Notes: a model not told the origin generated them from the sequence alone. A DNA stretch of 64,000 nucleotides from Novibacillus thermophilus (GCF_002005165.1 NZ_CP019699.1:1798001-1862000), one strand, 5' to 3'. Positions 42,296 through 55,215 are shown, counted from the stretch's first letter. A program made the numbers and translations.

Positions 42296-42763
42296 ATGGC
42301 GGAAGTACAAGTGGGACAACGTGTGCCGGATTTTCGTCTGCCGGCCTCGAACGGCGAAGAGGTAGCGTTGAGTGATTTCAAAGGCCAAAAAGTGGTCATC
42401 TACTTCTACCCGAAAGATATGACGCCTGGTTGTACGACCGAAGCGTGCGATTTTCGCGACGTGCACAGTCAGTTTAAAGACTACAACGCAGTCGTAATCG
42501 GGATCAGTCCGGACGATCTCAAGTCACACGACAAGTTCATCGCCAAACACGACTTGCCGTTTTTGCTTTTGTCTGACGAAGACCACGAAGTGGCGGAGAT
42601 GTTCGGCGTGTGGAAACTGAAGAAAAACTTCGGCAAAGAGTACATGGGGATTGAGCGCTCGACGTTTGTCGTCGACGAAGAAGGCAAACTGGCCAAAGAG
42701 TGGCGAAAAGTCAAGGTCAAAGACCATGTGCAAGAGGTGCTCAATTTCGTCAAGACAATGTAA
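42296..42763 (+). CDS. bcp: Thioredoxin-dependent thiol peroxidase (Bcp/PrxQ)
   Basis: 155 residues from ATG 42296 behind GAAGGAGG. It has the peroxiredoxin pattern VPDFRLPASNGEEVALSDFKG and YFYPKDMTPGCTTEACDFRD, with the peroxidatic Cys and a resolving Cys five residues later as in PrxQ. MGIERSTFVVDEEG is also typical. It reduces hydrogen and organic peroxides in the cytoplasm with thioredoxin. Confidence 0.94.
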   Translation: MAEVQVGQRVPDFRLPASNGEEVALSDFKGQKVVIYFYPKDMTPGCTTEACDFRDVHSQFKDYNAVVIGISPDDLKSHDKFIAKHDLPFLLLSDEDHEVAEMFGVWKLKKNFGKEYMGIERSTFVVDEEGKLAKEWRKVKVKDHVQEVLNFVKTM

Positions 42764-42793
42764 ACTCACAAAGGGATGACTGAGTATACATGG

Positions 42794-42819
42794 GGCCGTT
42801 AATCGGCCTTCATTTTTTT
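42794..42819 (+). terminator. Terminator after bcp
   Basis: GGCCGTTAATCGGCC hairpin followed by TTCATTTTTTT. Confidence 0.85.
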
Positions 42820-42885
42820 CCGAGATTTTGAAGGCGATTGAACCGGTATTACGTCAAGTGTTGTAGGAGAAGGAGGGGGCGAGGC

Positions 42886-43482
42886 GTGACAGACGAAGAA
42901 CTGGTTGAGCGGGCGAAAAAAGGCGACAACAGGGCGTTCCGTCAACTGGTGGAACGGTATGAGGCGTTCGTCTTCACGAAAATTGTCCACATGGTCAAAC
43001 AGCGGGAACTGGCAGAAGACTTGGCGCAGGAGACGTTTTTGCAAGTGTACCGCTCTCTCCCTAGTTTTGACGGTCGGGCCCGCTTTTCGACATGGTTGTA
43101 TCGGATCGCACATCACAAAGTCATTGATTGGACACGTTCGAGGGCGAAAAAAGAAACGAGTAAAGAACTGGCCTTACGAGATGTGTACCCGTCGGACGAT
43201 TCCTTGGAGGAGCAAGTGGTGAACCGGGACACGAGCAACCGTCTATTTCTCTTGATTCATGAACTTCCCCAACACTATCGTGATGTACTGTTGATGTATT
43301 TCGGACAAGAGCTGTCCGTCAAAGAAATAGCCGCCCAACTCAACGTTCCGCACAAAACAGTCCAGACGAGAATCGTTCGCGGCAAAAAGCGATTGTTTCA
43401 AAGGTGGCAGGAGGTGAACGGGCGTGACTTGCCGGGAAGCTCAAGAACAGTTGTGGCGTCGCCTCAGTCAAGCAAACGTTGA
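42886..43482 (+). CDS. ECF RNA polymerase sigma factor
   Basis: 198 residues from GTG 42886 behind AGGAGGGGGCGAGG. Region 2 (LVERAKKGDNRAFRQLVERYEAFVF, AEDLAQETFLQVYRSL, FSTWLYRIAHHKVIDWTRS) and region 4 (LPQHYRDVLLMYFGQELSVKEIAAQLNVPHKTVQTRIVRGKKRL) are clear. It is SigW/SigV-like in type. Its end overlaps the start of a zinc-finger anti-sigma gene by 59 bases. Two membrane/envelope proteins follow, suggesting a cell-envelope response module. Confidence 0.92.
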   Translation: MTDEELVERAKKGDNRAFRQLVERYEAFVFTKIVHMVKQRELAEDLAQETFLQVYRSLPSFDGRARFSTWLYRIAHHKVIDWTRSRAKKETSKELALRDVYPSDDSLEEQVVNRDTSNRLFLLIHELPQHYRDVLLMYFGQELSVKEIAAQLNVPHKTVQTRIVRGKKRLFQRWQEVNGRDLPGSSRTVVASPQSSKR

Positions 43483-43845
43483 AGACATCCGTTTGCAACA
43501 GCATCTCGCTTCGTGTCCTGGGTGTGCTCGCACGTGGCAAGAGATGCGACAGTTCGAGCAAGACCTCTCCAATTTAAAACTGCAAACACCTTCGGCACGT
43601 TTTGTCGACAACGTGATGGAACGCGTGGAACCGGCCTCGTGCCCCCCTACGGCCGACCCGCGCGAAACCGATGGGCAACGTGGAACCACCTGTGGGTGGC
43701 GAGTGCGGCAACATTTGCCTTATGTTCCATGGTGAGTCGGGTGGAAGCGGACAGTTCCTCAGGACTGCAAGCGTTCACCGTTTACGCTTTAAAAATCGGC
43801 TGGGCCGTCACGGAAATGGCAGGAAAAATCTCGAATGTGTTTTAA
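43424..43845 (+). pseudogene. Zinc-finger anti-sigma factor, frameshifted
   Basis: From GTG 43424 the protein reads TCREAQEQLWRRLSQANVE and then the anti-sigma zinc motif HLASCPGC (HxxxCxxC). The frame leads to an unlike tail ending at 43735. One frame over, after a run of six C (43642-43647), lies a membrane helix (WNHLWVASAATFALCSM) and an outside tail ending ISNVF at 43845. One added C would give a single protein of about 140 residues with cytoplasmic zinc domain, helix and short tail, as expected. It is either a sequencing error or a lesion that would free the sigma factor permanently. Confidence 0.78.
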
Positions 43846-43866
43846 CAAGGACCTGGAGGGAAAGAC

Positions 43867-44433
43867 ATGGAGCGCAAGCGAAAGACGAGAGACAAGTGGA
43901 TCAGCGCCGTACTGTCCATTTTGTTGCCAGGGACCGGGCACATGTACCTTGGATTTATCGGTCTCGGGTTAGGCATAATGTGTGCACTCTTTGTGAACAT
44001 TGCCCTGATCGTTGCACTGGTCGTTTTAGGCATTTATATCGTTTTTCCCATTAGTATCGCCTTAGTGACGTTTTTTGGTCTCATGATACCGGTCATTTAC
44101 TTTTACGGTATTTTTGATGCATTGCAAAAGGTGGAAAAGAAGTATGCGTCCAGCGAGTTGTTCGCTTCCGACGCAGTTCTCCACAGCCCGACTGACAGGG
44201 ATTCCGAATGGCCAGACGAAGTGTATGACACTCGGTACAGTGAAGGATCTCACTGGGCTGGCATTGCCCTCATGGCCCTCGGGGTGGTCTTGCTCATCAA
44301 CTTTCTGCTCCCCAATCCTGTTCTGGATTGGCTGTTCCGCCATTTTCAGACGTTGTTTGCCGTGCTGTTACTTTTAAGTGGCGTTTGGCTCATCTGGCAG
44401 CAGTTGCGCCGGGGAAGAGGGGATCGCATATGA
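43867..44433 (+). CDS. Membrane protein of the ECF module (TM2-like)
   Basis: The 188-residue protein has basic N-terminal residues, then KWISAVLSILLPGTGHMYLGFIG, a pattern like TM2/YvlD-type small membrane proteins. Helices follow (IMCALFVNIALIVALVVLGIYIVF, IALVTFFGLMIPVIYFYGIF). A charged loop leads to two C-terminal helices (GIALMALGVVLLINFLL, LFAVLLLLSGVWLIW). The stop overlaps the next start (ATGA). The function is unknown; the context suggests envelope stress. Confidence 0.72.
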   Translation: MERKRKTRDKWISAVLSILLPGTGHMYLGFIGLGLGIMCALFVNIALIVALVVLGIYIVFPISIALVTFFGLMIPVIYFYGIFDALQKVEKKYASSELFASDAVLHSPTDRDSEWPDEVYDTRYSEGSHWAGIALMALGVVLLINFLLPNPVLDWLFRHFQTLFAVLLLLSGVWLIWQQLRRGRGDRI

Positions 44434-45557
44434 AAGCTGTGAAGGCGGGAAGGTGGACGGTCGCGAGTTCCCTTATTCTGATCGGGTTAGCGTATTTGTT
44501 CGATCAGTGGACGGAATCGGACCTCATCATGGTTGTGTTGCCCTGGTGGCCTGTTTTACTTGTCGCCCTAGGTGTGGAAATCATGTTTTTATACCGGCGA
44601 ACGGAAAGGCCGGTTCGGCTGGACGTCGTCGGGATTGTGTTGGTAGGCGTGATCGTCGCTGCCGGAAACGTCATAGCCGGTGTGCAGCAGTGGGGATTGA
44701 GTTTTTCATTTGACCGTGACGTTTTCGATGTTTCCTTAGGAGAAAACTGGGAAAGACATACTTTGGAACCGGTCACGGTTTCCATTGATGGGCAAGAGCG
44801 TTTACAATTAGAGTATGAAAGCGGTCATGTCAAGGTTGTGCCGCATGAAAGGTCGGACATCGTGATTGAGCCGACTTTACTGTTTCCCCGTGGACACAAG
44901 CCAACCGCCCCCGCGAGAGACATCCATTTTGACATTGATAAGACGAGCGATCTCGTTTCGGTGAGAGCCGACAGATCTGGAGACAGAACATGGAGGTTCG
45001 GTTTTCAAGATTCGCGGCCTATCGCATTAAATGTGAACGTCCCAGCCCATTTCTCAGTTATGGTAGACAGTGATAACGGAGACATTCGGGTGGAAGAAAT
45101 AGGGGGAAACGTGTTCGTTCACTCGGACAACGGCAAGATTGAAGTGAAAGGCATCGAGGGTAATGGGAACTTTGAGACGGACAACGGCGTTATCACAGCT
45201 ATCGATACGGGAGGGTCTGTCGAAGCGAAGGCGACGAACGGTGCGGTCCATGTGGAAAATGCTGGCGGAGACGTGATCGCGAAAACAGACAACGGGAAGA
45301 TTTTGATTCAAAGTCAACAGCTTTCCGGAAACTGGGAAGCTGATACAGATTTAGGCGCGATTGAAGTCGTTTTGCCCGAATCGAGTGGCACTGTCATTGA
45401 AGCTGAGACAGATGTCGGACATGTGACGAGCGAAGTTCCTTTATACAACCATGACGGAGACGGGAAAAAAAGTACTGGTACCATCGGGGATGGGACGTAC
45501 ACAGTTCGGTTAAAAAGTGACGTCGGCAACATTAAAATCCGGAAAACTACGGATTAA
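44430..45557 (+). CDS. LiaG/DUF4097-like protein with N-terminal membrane helices
   Basis: 375 residues from ATG 44430, overlapping the previous stop. Three hydrophobic segments (VASSLILIGLAYLFDQW, LIMVVLPWWPVLLVALGVEIMFLY, VVGIVLVGVIVAAGNVIAGV) are followed by an outside right-handed beta-repeat domain. It has recurring SDNGDIRV, HSDNGKIEV, TDNGVITA, ATNGAVHV and TDNGKILI units (about residues 210-300). This is the DUF4097 adhesin-like repeat found in LiaG and YvlB-type proteins. Together with the ECF sigma factor it suggests a cell-envelope stress operon. The exact role is unknown. Confidence 0.75.
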   Translation: MKAVKAGRWTVASSLILIGLAYLFDQWTESDLIMVVLPWWPVLLVALGVEIMFLYRRTERPVRLDVVGIVLVGVIVAAGNVIAGVQQWGLSFSFDRDVFDVSLGENWERHTLEPVTVSIDGQERLQLEYESGHVKVVPHERSDIVIEPTLLFPRGHKPTAPARDIHFDIDKTSDLVSVRADRSGDRTWRFGFQDSRPIALNVNVPAHFSVMVDSDNGDIRVEEIGGNVFVHSDNGKIEVKGIEGNGNFETDNGVITAIDTGGSVEAKATNGAVHVENAGGDVIAKTDNGKILIQSQQLSGNWEADTDLGAIEVVLPESSGTVIEAETDVGHVTSEVPLYNHDGDGKKSTGTIGDGTYTVRLKSDVGNIKIRKTTD

Positions 45558-45618
45558 CGCTGACAGGTAAGGTAAAACCACTCTGGCGTTAACTGTCAGC
45601 TTATGGGAGGGACGGCGT

Positions 45619-46572
45619 TTGAACATTTTGTCCACAACGAATATGAGCGAGAAACATCAGCAGCGCTTGTCAAAACAGTTTCCCCAACATCGATTCATTT
45701 ATGCGGCAAACCCGGAAGAAGGGAGGAGCGCTTTAACCGAGGCAGATGTGCTGGTGGCTTTCGGAAACGGAATTGGCGAAGAAACGTTGGATGAGGCTCC
45801 CCGTTTGAAATGGATTCACGTCATGAGTGCCGGTCTGGAAACTCTCCCCTTTCCGAAATTGCAGGATCGCGGCATCTTGCTGACGAACGTTCGGGGAATC
45901 CACGCCATTCCGATGGCGGAATACACTTTTGCCGCCATGTTACACATATCTCGCCGCATGGGCGAGCTGGCACAAGCGCAACGGGAGAAGCGCTGGGCAA
46001 AACGGTTGCGTGTGACGGAGTTGTGGGACAAGTCCCTCGGGATCGTCGGGGTCGGGGCCATCGGACGTGAGATTGCCCGTCGGGCAAGAGTGTTCGGCAT
46101 GTACACACTCGGGGTTAACACAGATGGACGTTCAGTCGAGGGCGTTGACGAGACATGGGCGACTCACGATTTGAAGAAGGTCCTCGCTAGAAGTGACTTC
46201 GTCGTCGTCGCGGTTCCGTTAATTCCGAGTACTCGCCGCCTCATCGACCGCGAAGCGATTGCCTCGATGAAAGAGACTGCTTACTTGATCAATGTCGCCC
46301 GGGGTCCTGTTGTCGATGAGGCGGCGCTCGTTGAAGCGTTGGAACAAAAGAGGATTGCCGGAGCAGTGCTGGATGTGTTCGATGAAGAACCGTTGCCCGA
46401 AGACCATCCCTTCTGGACGATGGACAATGTGATGGTGACTCCGCACATTTCCGGCTTGTCCCCAATGTACATGACCCGAGGCGTCGATTTGTTTATCGAG
46501 AACTTGTCTTACTACACGCGCGGCGAGATTGAAAAAATGCAAAACGTTATCGACGTGACGAGGCAGTATTGA
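45619..46572 (+). CDS. D-isomer-specific 2-hydroxyacid dehydrogenase
   Basis: 317 residues from TTG 45619, seven bases after GGGAGGG. The NAD-binding motif is SLGIVGVGAIGREIARRARVFGM. The catalytic Arg is in VARGPVVDEAALVEAL, the Glu in LDVFDEEPLPEDHPFW and the His in VTPHISGLSP. The family includes glyoxylate/hydroxypyruvate and phosphoglycerate reductases. An inverted repeat (GCTGACAG, CTGTCAGC; 45560-45600) lies just upstream and could end the DUF4097 operon or act in regulation. The substrate is unknown. Confidence 0.87.
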   Translation: MNILSTTNMSEKHQQRLSKQFPQHRFIYAANPEEGRSALTEADVLVAFGNGIGEETLDEAPRLKWIHVMSAGLETLPFPKLQDRGILLTNVRGIHAIPMAEYTFAAMLHISRRMGELAQAQREKRWAKRLRVTELWDKSLGIVGVGAIGREIARRARVFGMYTLGVNTDGRSVEGVDETWATHDLKKVLARSDFVVVAVPLIPSTRRLIDREAIASMKETAYLINVARGPVVDEAALVEALEQKRIAGAVLDVFDEEPLPEDHPFWTMDNVMVTPHISGLSPMYMTRGVDLFIENLSYYTRGEIEKMQNVIDVTRQY

Positions 46573-46588
46573 CGGACCTTTGGCTGTG

Positions 46589-46618
46589 AACAGGAGAGCG
46601 GTTTTCTCCTGTTTTTCT
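46589..46618 (+). terminator. Terminator after the dehydrogenase gene
   Basis: AACAGGAGA pairs with TCTCCTGTT and is followed by TTTCTT. Confidence 0.8.
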
Positions 46619-46672
46619 TATGTTCTGGGAAGTGTATAATAACGGTGAAAAGACGGGAGGAAGATCTGGAAA

Positions 46673-47380
46673 ATGAGACCGAAGCCAAAACGAGTCCAGA
46701 CGAAGAAAATATTGGAAACACTAGAGCGGATGTATCCAGAAGCAAAATGTGAACTTCATTTTCGCACCCCATTTGAGCTGTTAATTGCGACGATATTGTC
46801 CGCACAGTGCACGGACAAACGCGTGAACGAAGTGACGGCACGACTGTTTGCAAAATACAACACGCCTGAAGATTTTTTGCCCTTAACTGAGGAACAGCTG
46901 CAGGAGGAAATTCGTGGACTCGGTTTGTATAAAAACAAAAGCCGCAACATTCTCGCCACATGTCGTATTCTGTATGAGAAGTACGATGGGAAAGTGCCTA
47001 AAGACCGCAAGGCGTTGGAGGCGTTACCTGGAGTTGGGCGCAAAACGGCTAATGTCGTCTTGAGCAACGCGTTCGGTGTCCCTGCTCTGGCCGTTGACAC
47101 TCACGTTCAACGGGTGTCGAACCGGTTAGCACTGGCCGATAGCGAAAACCCACTGGAAACAGAGCGACAACTCATGCGCAAAATTCCGAGATCACAGTGG
47201 TCAAAGGCGCACCATTGGTTGATTTGGCATGGGCGGCGCATTTGTGTCGCGCGCAAGCCGCGATGCCTCGATTGCGACCTTTTGCCGTACTGTTGGTACG
47301 GAAGATCACGCCATCCTAAAGAAAGGAGGAAATCTGGTGAAAGTGGTGATGTGCATAGCAGGTCAAAAGATCGCCCCTGA
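46673..47380 (+). CDS. nth: Endonuclease III (DNA glycosylase/AP lyase)
   Basis: The 235-residue protein has the helix-hairpin-helix LPGVGRKTANVVLSNAFG with catalytic Lys, the catalytic Asp in AVDTHVQRVSNRL and the C-terminal 4Fe-4S loop (CVARKPRCLDCDLLPYC, C-x6-C-x2-C-x5-C). It removes oxidised pyrimidines. The basic tail after the cluster (about 25 residues) is longer than usual and overlaps the next gene by 44 bases. Confidence 0.94.
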   Translation: MRPKPKRVQTKKILETLERMYPEAKCELHFRTPFELLIATILSAQCTDKRVNEVTARLFAKYNTPEDFLPLTEEQLQEEIRGLGLYKNKSRNILATCRILYEKYDGKVPKDRKALEALPGVGRKTANVVLSNAFGVPALAVDTHVQRVSNRLALADSENPLETERQLMRKIPRSQWSKAHHWLIWHGRRICVARKPRCLDCDLLPYCWYGRSRHPKERRKSGESGDVHSRSKDRP

Positions 47381-47630
47381 TCTTCTGGAGAAATTGGAAC
47401 AGAACAACTATCGGGTCACTCGGCTGGCGAGTGAGGGGGGATTTTTGAGAAGAGGGAATGCCACTTACCTCATTGGGGTTGAGGATGACGAAGTATCCAG
47501 GCTGTTAGGGATCGTGGACGATTTGAAGGCACAGAACGGTCACACTTCGTCAGCCCAGAGCGTCTTGGCTATCGTGTTGGATGCCGAAGCGGGTGGAGCG
47601 TTCGTGCATACGAATAAACAACAATCTTGA
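47337..47630 (+). CDS. Cyclic-di-AMP receptor-like protein (DarA/PstA family)
   Basis: 97 residues from GTG 47337 behind AAAGGAGG. It has a PII-like fold pattern with MCIAGQKIAPDLLEKLEQNNYRVTRLASEGGFLRRGNATYLIGVEDDEV, as in the DUF970/CdAMP_rec family whose Bacillus member DarA binds c-di-AMP. It overlaps the end of nth. Canonical DarA has about 109 residues with TGGFL in the ligand loop; here the loop reads EGGFLRRGNATY. Confidence 0.75.
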   Translation: MKVVMCIAGQKIAPDLLEKLEQNNYRVTRLASEGGFLRRGNATYLIGVEDDEVSRLLGIVDDLKAQNGHTSSAQSVLAIVLDAEAGGAFVHTNKQQS

Positions 47631-47680
47631 CCGCATTTGTTGACAAAATTGTGGCTTACAGCATAGACTATATTATAAGC

Positions 47681-47696
47681 ATTATCAATTGATAAT
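47681..47696. promoter_or_regulatory. PerR/Fur-type operator upstream of perR
   Basis: ATTATCAATTGATAAT is a perfect 16-bp palindrome, 33 bp before the perR start. It resembles the Per/Fur box (TTATAATNATTATAA; GATAATGATTATC). It suggests peroxide-responsive autoregulation. Confidence 0.6.
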
Positions 47697-47728
47697 GATG
47701 CTCAATTCAAAGCGAGGTGTGCATGACG

Positions 47729-48172
47729 ATGGCGGAGCGATTGAAACATGCGGTAGATCAGCTGAAGGCCAAAGGTGTCCGAATGACACCTCAGCGTCAT
47801 GCCATATTGACATATCTTATGGAAACAATGACTCATCCGACAGCTGATGAAATTTACAGAGCTTTAGAACCGAGATTTCCGAACATGAGTGTCGCGACCG
47901 TCTACAACAACTTGCGCGTGTTCAAAGAAGCAGGTCTTGTACGCGAGCTGACGTACGGTGACTCCTCTAGTCGCTATGATGCCAATACGGTGGATCATTA
48001 CCACGCCATATGCACGCAGTGCGGAAAGATAAAGGACTTCGAATACCCTTCACTCGATCCTGTCGAGCGTCAAGCCGCTGAGGAGACGGGGTTTCTCATT
48101 CACTCTCACCGAATGGAAGTGTATGGGGTATGTAAAGAGTGCCAGCAAAAACAGAATGTGATAGCTCAGTAA
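47729..48172 (+). CDS. perR: Peroxide-responsive Fur-family repressor PerR
   Basis: About 147 residues; ATG 47729 fits the spacing from GAGGTG best, although 47717 and 47723 are in frame. It matches PerR closely: [60 protein letters not shown] and GVCKECQ. The two CxxC pairs bind structural zinc; the His and Asp residues around [11 protein letters not shown] and DHYHAI form the Fe/Mn site whose oxidation inactivates the repressor. It controls peroxide defence genes. ygzB lies next to it as in Bacillus. Confidence 0.93.
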   Translation: MAERLKHAVDQLKAKGVRMTPQRHAILTYLMETMTHPTADEIYRALEPRFPNMSVATVYNNLRVFKEAGLVRELTYGDSSSRYDANTVDHYHAICTQCGKIKDFEYPSLDPVERQAAEETGFLIHSHRMEVYGVCKECQQKQNVIAQ

Positions 48173-48222
48173 CCCTACCCTCTGCGACAGCGATCGGATA
48201 TGGATAGGACTTTGTCTGCAGT

Positions 48223-48256
48223 AAAAAGATCCTGGTAAAAAGTTCAGGATCTTTTA
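48223..48256. terminator. Bidirectional terminator between perR and ygzB
   Basis: AAAAGATCCTG pairs with CAGGATCTTTT between the convergent genes. Confidence 0.82.
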
Positions 48257-48604
48257 ATGTTTATGGAGCTGATTTCTGTCACTCGAGGAACCGTCTTTTT
48301 TTGAATCGGGAGCGTATTTCGGATCCAGTGACAGTGTCGTTTTACAGAACATGCACTGATCGGTCGTTCCTAACATTTTCGTGATTTTTCCACATTCGGG
48401 ACATTGTACTTGCACGGCCTGAGTGGACAACATCCCGGCCCAAAAGTATATTCCGAAACTTGAAAGCATGACGACGAGACCGAAGATGAAAAAGAAAACC
48501 ATCCATGACGGCCACAGGAAGCCAAAGTACATGACGATGATGCCGAGAAAAACGAGTCCGAGTGCAATAGTCCTCAATTTATTTAATTTGCTTGCCAAAA
48601 GCAT
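48254..48604 (-). CDS. ygzB: YgzB-like (DUF2614) zinc-ribbon membrane protein
   Basis: 116 residues from ATG 48604 behind GGAGGG; a longer frame upstream would run through rRNA promoter DNA and is rejected. Two membrane helices (LRTIALGLVFLGIIVMYFGFL, MVFFFIFGLVVMLSSFGIYFWAG) precede a C-terminal zinc ribbon (VQCPECGKITKMLGTTDQCMFCKTTL). It is conserved beside perR in Bacillus; function unknown. Confidence 0.87.
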   Translation of the reverse strand: MLLASKLNKLRTIALGLVFLGIIVMYFGFLWPSWMVFFFIFGLVVMLSSFGIYFWAGMLSTQAVQVQCPECGKITKMLGTTDQCMFCKTTLSLDPKYAPDSKKDGSSSDRNQLHKH

Positions 48605-48684
48605 TGATGTCCCTCCAGGTGCGATTCGAATCTGTGTTTTCAGTATACTACAACCGCCTGGAATATAAAAATTTAACTTTCCTG

Positions 48685-48713
48685 TTGACGTCTTGTCAGA
48701 TGCGTGGTAGGAT
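48685..48713 (+). promoter_or_regulatory. rRNA operon promoter P1
   Basis: TTGACG (48685-48690), 17-base spacer, TAGGAT (48708-48713). Confidence 0.75.
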
Positions 48714-48778
48714 ATGTCTTGCCGCTCCGAGAGCGGTGAAAAAGTGCTGCGCAGGTGCGAATGGAAAGAAATAGCGTA

Positions 48779-48807
48779 TTGACAGCAAACGCCCTGCGTG
48801 ATAAGAT
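48779..48807 (+). promoter_or_regulatory. rRNA operon promoter P2
   Basis: TTGACA (48779-48784), 17-base spacer, TAAGAT (48802-48807). The leader then carries TTCCTTGAAAACTG, repeated in the 16S-23S spacer at about 50622, which takes part in rRNA processing structures. Confidence 0.8.
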
Positions 48808-48960
48808 GTAGGATGTCGCCTTTCAGGCGAGAGCGCGAATGTTCCTTGAAAACTGAACGAACAAGCCAACGCCCCAAGAGCTTGGAACAGCTTGTTTCGT
48901 ACAAGGAGCCTGTTTGGCTTCTGAAGAAAGTGTTACGCAGCTGAGCTGCGGACAGACCAT

Positions 48961-50525
<1,565 letters not shown>

Positions 50526-50677
50526 CGGAGTAAAAAAAGGCGTTCGGCTTGTTCGTTTAGTTTTGAGGGAGACATTCTCAGAAGAGAATGGTCTCTGCCG
50601 TCCCGTGGAGGGGCGGATGTGTTCCTTGAAAACTGGATCGGAAGCATTCACCGGGATGACGAGAGTCATGTCGAGAA

Positions 50678-53711
<3,034 letters not shown>

Positions 53712-53746
53712 AGAGAATGCTTCCGACCAGTTTTGAGGGAATGCTG

Positions 53747-53863
53747 TCTGGTGGCCATAGCGGAGGGGACACACGCGTACCCATGCCGAACACGACCGTT
53801 AAGCCCTCCAGCGCCGATGGTACTCGGGGCGAGAGCCCCTGGGAGAGTAGGTCGCTGCCAGGC
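53747..53863 (+). rRNA. rrf: 5S ribosomal RNA
   Basis: About 117 nt, starting CTGGTGGCC and ending GCTGCCAGGC, which pair. CCCATGCCGAACACG and AGAGTAGGTCGCTGCC are diagnostic. Confidence 0.95.
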
Positions 53864-53897
53864 GAAAATGTGAAAATAATAATTTCACCTCTAACAC

Positions 53898-53990
53898 GGA
53901 GAGGTGTCCGAGTTGGCCGAAGGAGCACGATTGGAAATCGTGTAGGCGGGTAACCCCGTCTCGAGGGTTCGAATCCCTCCCTCTCCGCCA
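53898..53990 (+). tRNA. tRNA-Ser (anticodon GGA)
   Basis: 93 nt with a long variable arm and encoded CCA. The acceptor GGAGAGG pairs with CCTCTCC; the anticodon loop is TTGGAAA. Confidence 0.96.
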
Positions 53991-54005
53991 TCTCTGAACT
54001 GGTAA

Positions 54006-54081
54006 GGCCCGTTGGTGAAGCGGTTAACACACCAGCCTTTCACGCTGGCATTCAGGGGTTCGAATCCCCTACGGGTCACCA
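54006..54081 (+). tRNA. tRNA-Glu (anticodon TTC)
   Basis: 76 nt with encoded CCA; acceptor GGCCCGT with ACGGGTC; anticodon TTC. Confidence 0.96.
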
Positions 54082-54082
54082 C

Positions 54083-54158
54083 GGACGGTTAGCTCAGCTG
54101 GGAGAGCACCTGCCTTACAAGCAGGGGGTCGGCGGTTCGATCCCGTCACCGTCCACCA
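54083..54158 (+). tRNA. tRNA-Val (anticodon TAC)
   Basis: 76 nt with encoded CCA; acceptor GGACGGT with ACCGTCC; anticodon TAC. Confidence 0.96.
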
Positions 54159-54161
54159 TGC

Positions 54162-54238
<77 letters not shown>

Positions 54239-54247
54239 ATATCCCTT

Positions 54248-54324
54248 GGAGCTGTGGTGTAGAGGCCTAACATGCCTGCCTGTCACGCAGGAGATCGCGG
54301 GTTCGAATCCCGTCAGCTCCGCCA
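54248..54324 (+). tRNA. tRNA-Asp (anticodon GTC)
   Basis: 77 nt with encoded CCA; acceptor GGAGCTG with CAGCTCC; anticodon GTC. Confidence 0.96.
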
Positions 54325-54345
54325 TCCTTTACTTTTCGTCAAGTG

Positions 54346-54375
54346 TTGACTTACTAAGCGCAAACATGTTAATAT
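54346..54375 (+). promoter_or_regulatory. Internal promoter of the tRNA cluster
   Basis: TTGACT (54346-54351), 18-base spacer, TAATAT (54370-54375), in the 153-bp gap between tRNA-Asp and tRNA-Phe. The rest of the gap holds a GGAGGTACTCCTCC-type hairpin (about 54413-54426). Confidence 0.55.
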
Positions 54376-54477
54376 GGTATTCGTCACTGCAGTCGTATTT
54401 AAGCCAGAAAATGGAGGTACTCCTCCTTTCCTGAAAGCGAAAAAAGCTCGCTAAAACCTGAAAACCCAACGCAGCGC

Positions 54478-54553
<76 letters not shown>

Positions 54554-54567
54554 TTTTAACTCTGTTT

Positions 54568-54643
<76 letters not shown>

Positions 54644-54657
54644 GTGGTTAGAAATAT

Positions 54658-54742
54658 GGAGGGATACCGAAGTGGTCAAACGGGGCAGACTGTAAATCTG
54701 CTGGCGTTGCCTTCGAAGGTTCGAATCCTTCTCCCTCCACCA
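54658..54742 (+). tRNA. tRNA-Tyr (anticodon GTA)
   Basis: 85 nt with a long variable arm and encoded CCA; anticodon GTA. Confidence 0.96.
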
Positions 54743-54797
54743 TGGATAGCTCATCCTTATCAGCGTCTGTCTGCCCGCATCATGGGGCACCTTGTGT

Positions 54798-54871
54798 AGG
54801 GGCGTAGTTCAATGGTAGAACAGTGGTCTCCAAAACCATCGATGCGGGTTCGATTCCTGCCGCCCCTGCCA
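54798..54871 (+). tRNA. tRNA-Trp (anticodon CCA)
   Basis: 74 nt with encoded CCA; acceptor AGGGGCG with CGCCCCT and discriminator G; anticodon CCA. Confidence 0.95.
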
Positions 54872-54877
54872 TAATAC

Positions 54878-54954
54878 GGCGGCCGTGGCGAAGTGGTTAA
54901 CGCACCGGATTGTGGCTCCGGCATTCATGGGTTCGATTCCCATCGGTCGCCCCA
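54878..54954 (+). tRNA. tRNA-His (anticodon GTG)
   Basis: About 77 nt including the extra G-1 opposite C73 that marks tRNA-His, with encoded CCA; anticodon GTG. Confidence 0.95.
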
Positions 54955-54968
54955 CAGCATTTGAATTT

Positions 54969-55043
54969 TGGGGAGTAGCCAAGTGGTAAGGCAACGGACT
55001 TTGACTCCGTGATGCGCAGGTTCGAATCCTGCCTCCCCAGCCA
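54969..55043 (+). tRNA. tRNA-Gln (anticodon TTG)
   Basis: 75 nt with encoded CCA; acceptor TGGGGAG with CTCCCCA; anticodon TTG. Confidence 0.95.
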
Positions 55044-55049
55044 TAATAA

Positions 55050-55124
55050 GCGGAAGTGGCTCAGGGGTAGAGCATCGCCTTGCCAAGGCGAGGGTCGCGG
55101 GTTCGAATCCCGTCTTCCGCTCCA
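55050..55124 (+). tRNA. tRNA-Gly (anticodon GCC)
   Basis: 75 nt with encoded CCA; acceptor GCGGAAG with CTTCCGC; anticodon GCC. Confidence 0.96.
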
Positions 55125-55141
55125 TTTTATCCCGCTTAAGC

Positions 55142-55215
<74 letters not shown>

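Noticed and set aside
45554-45600. Nested inverted repeats (TTAACGC/GCGTTAA and GCTGACAG/CTGTCAGC) as a riboswitch
   Set aside because: They are short, without a recognised aptamer consensus; a terminator or simple operator is as likely.
48605-48904. N-terminal extension of the YgzB frame
   Set aside because: It runs through the rRNA promoters and lacks family similarity; ATG 48604 has a proper ribosome binding site.
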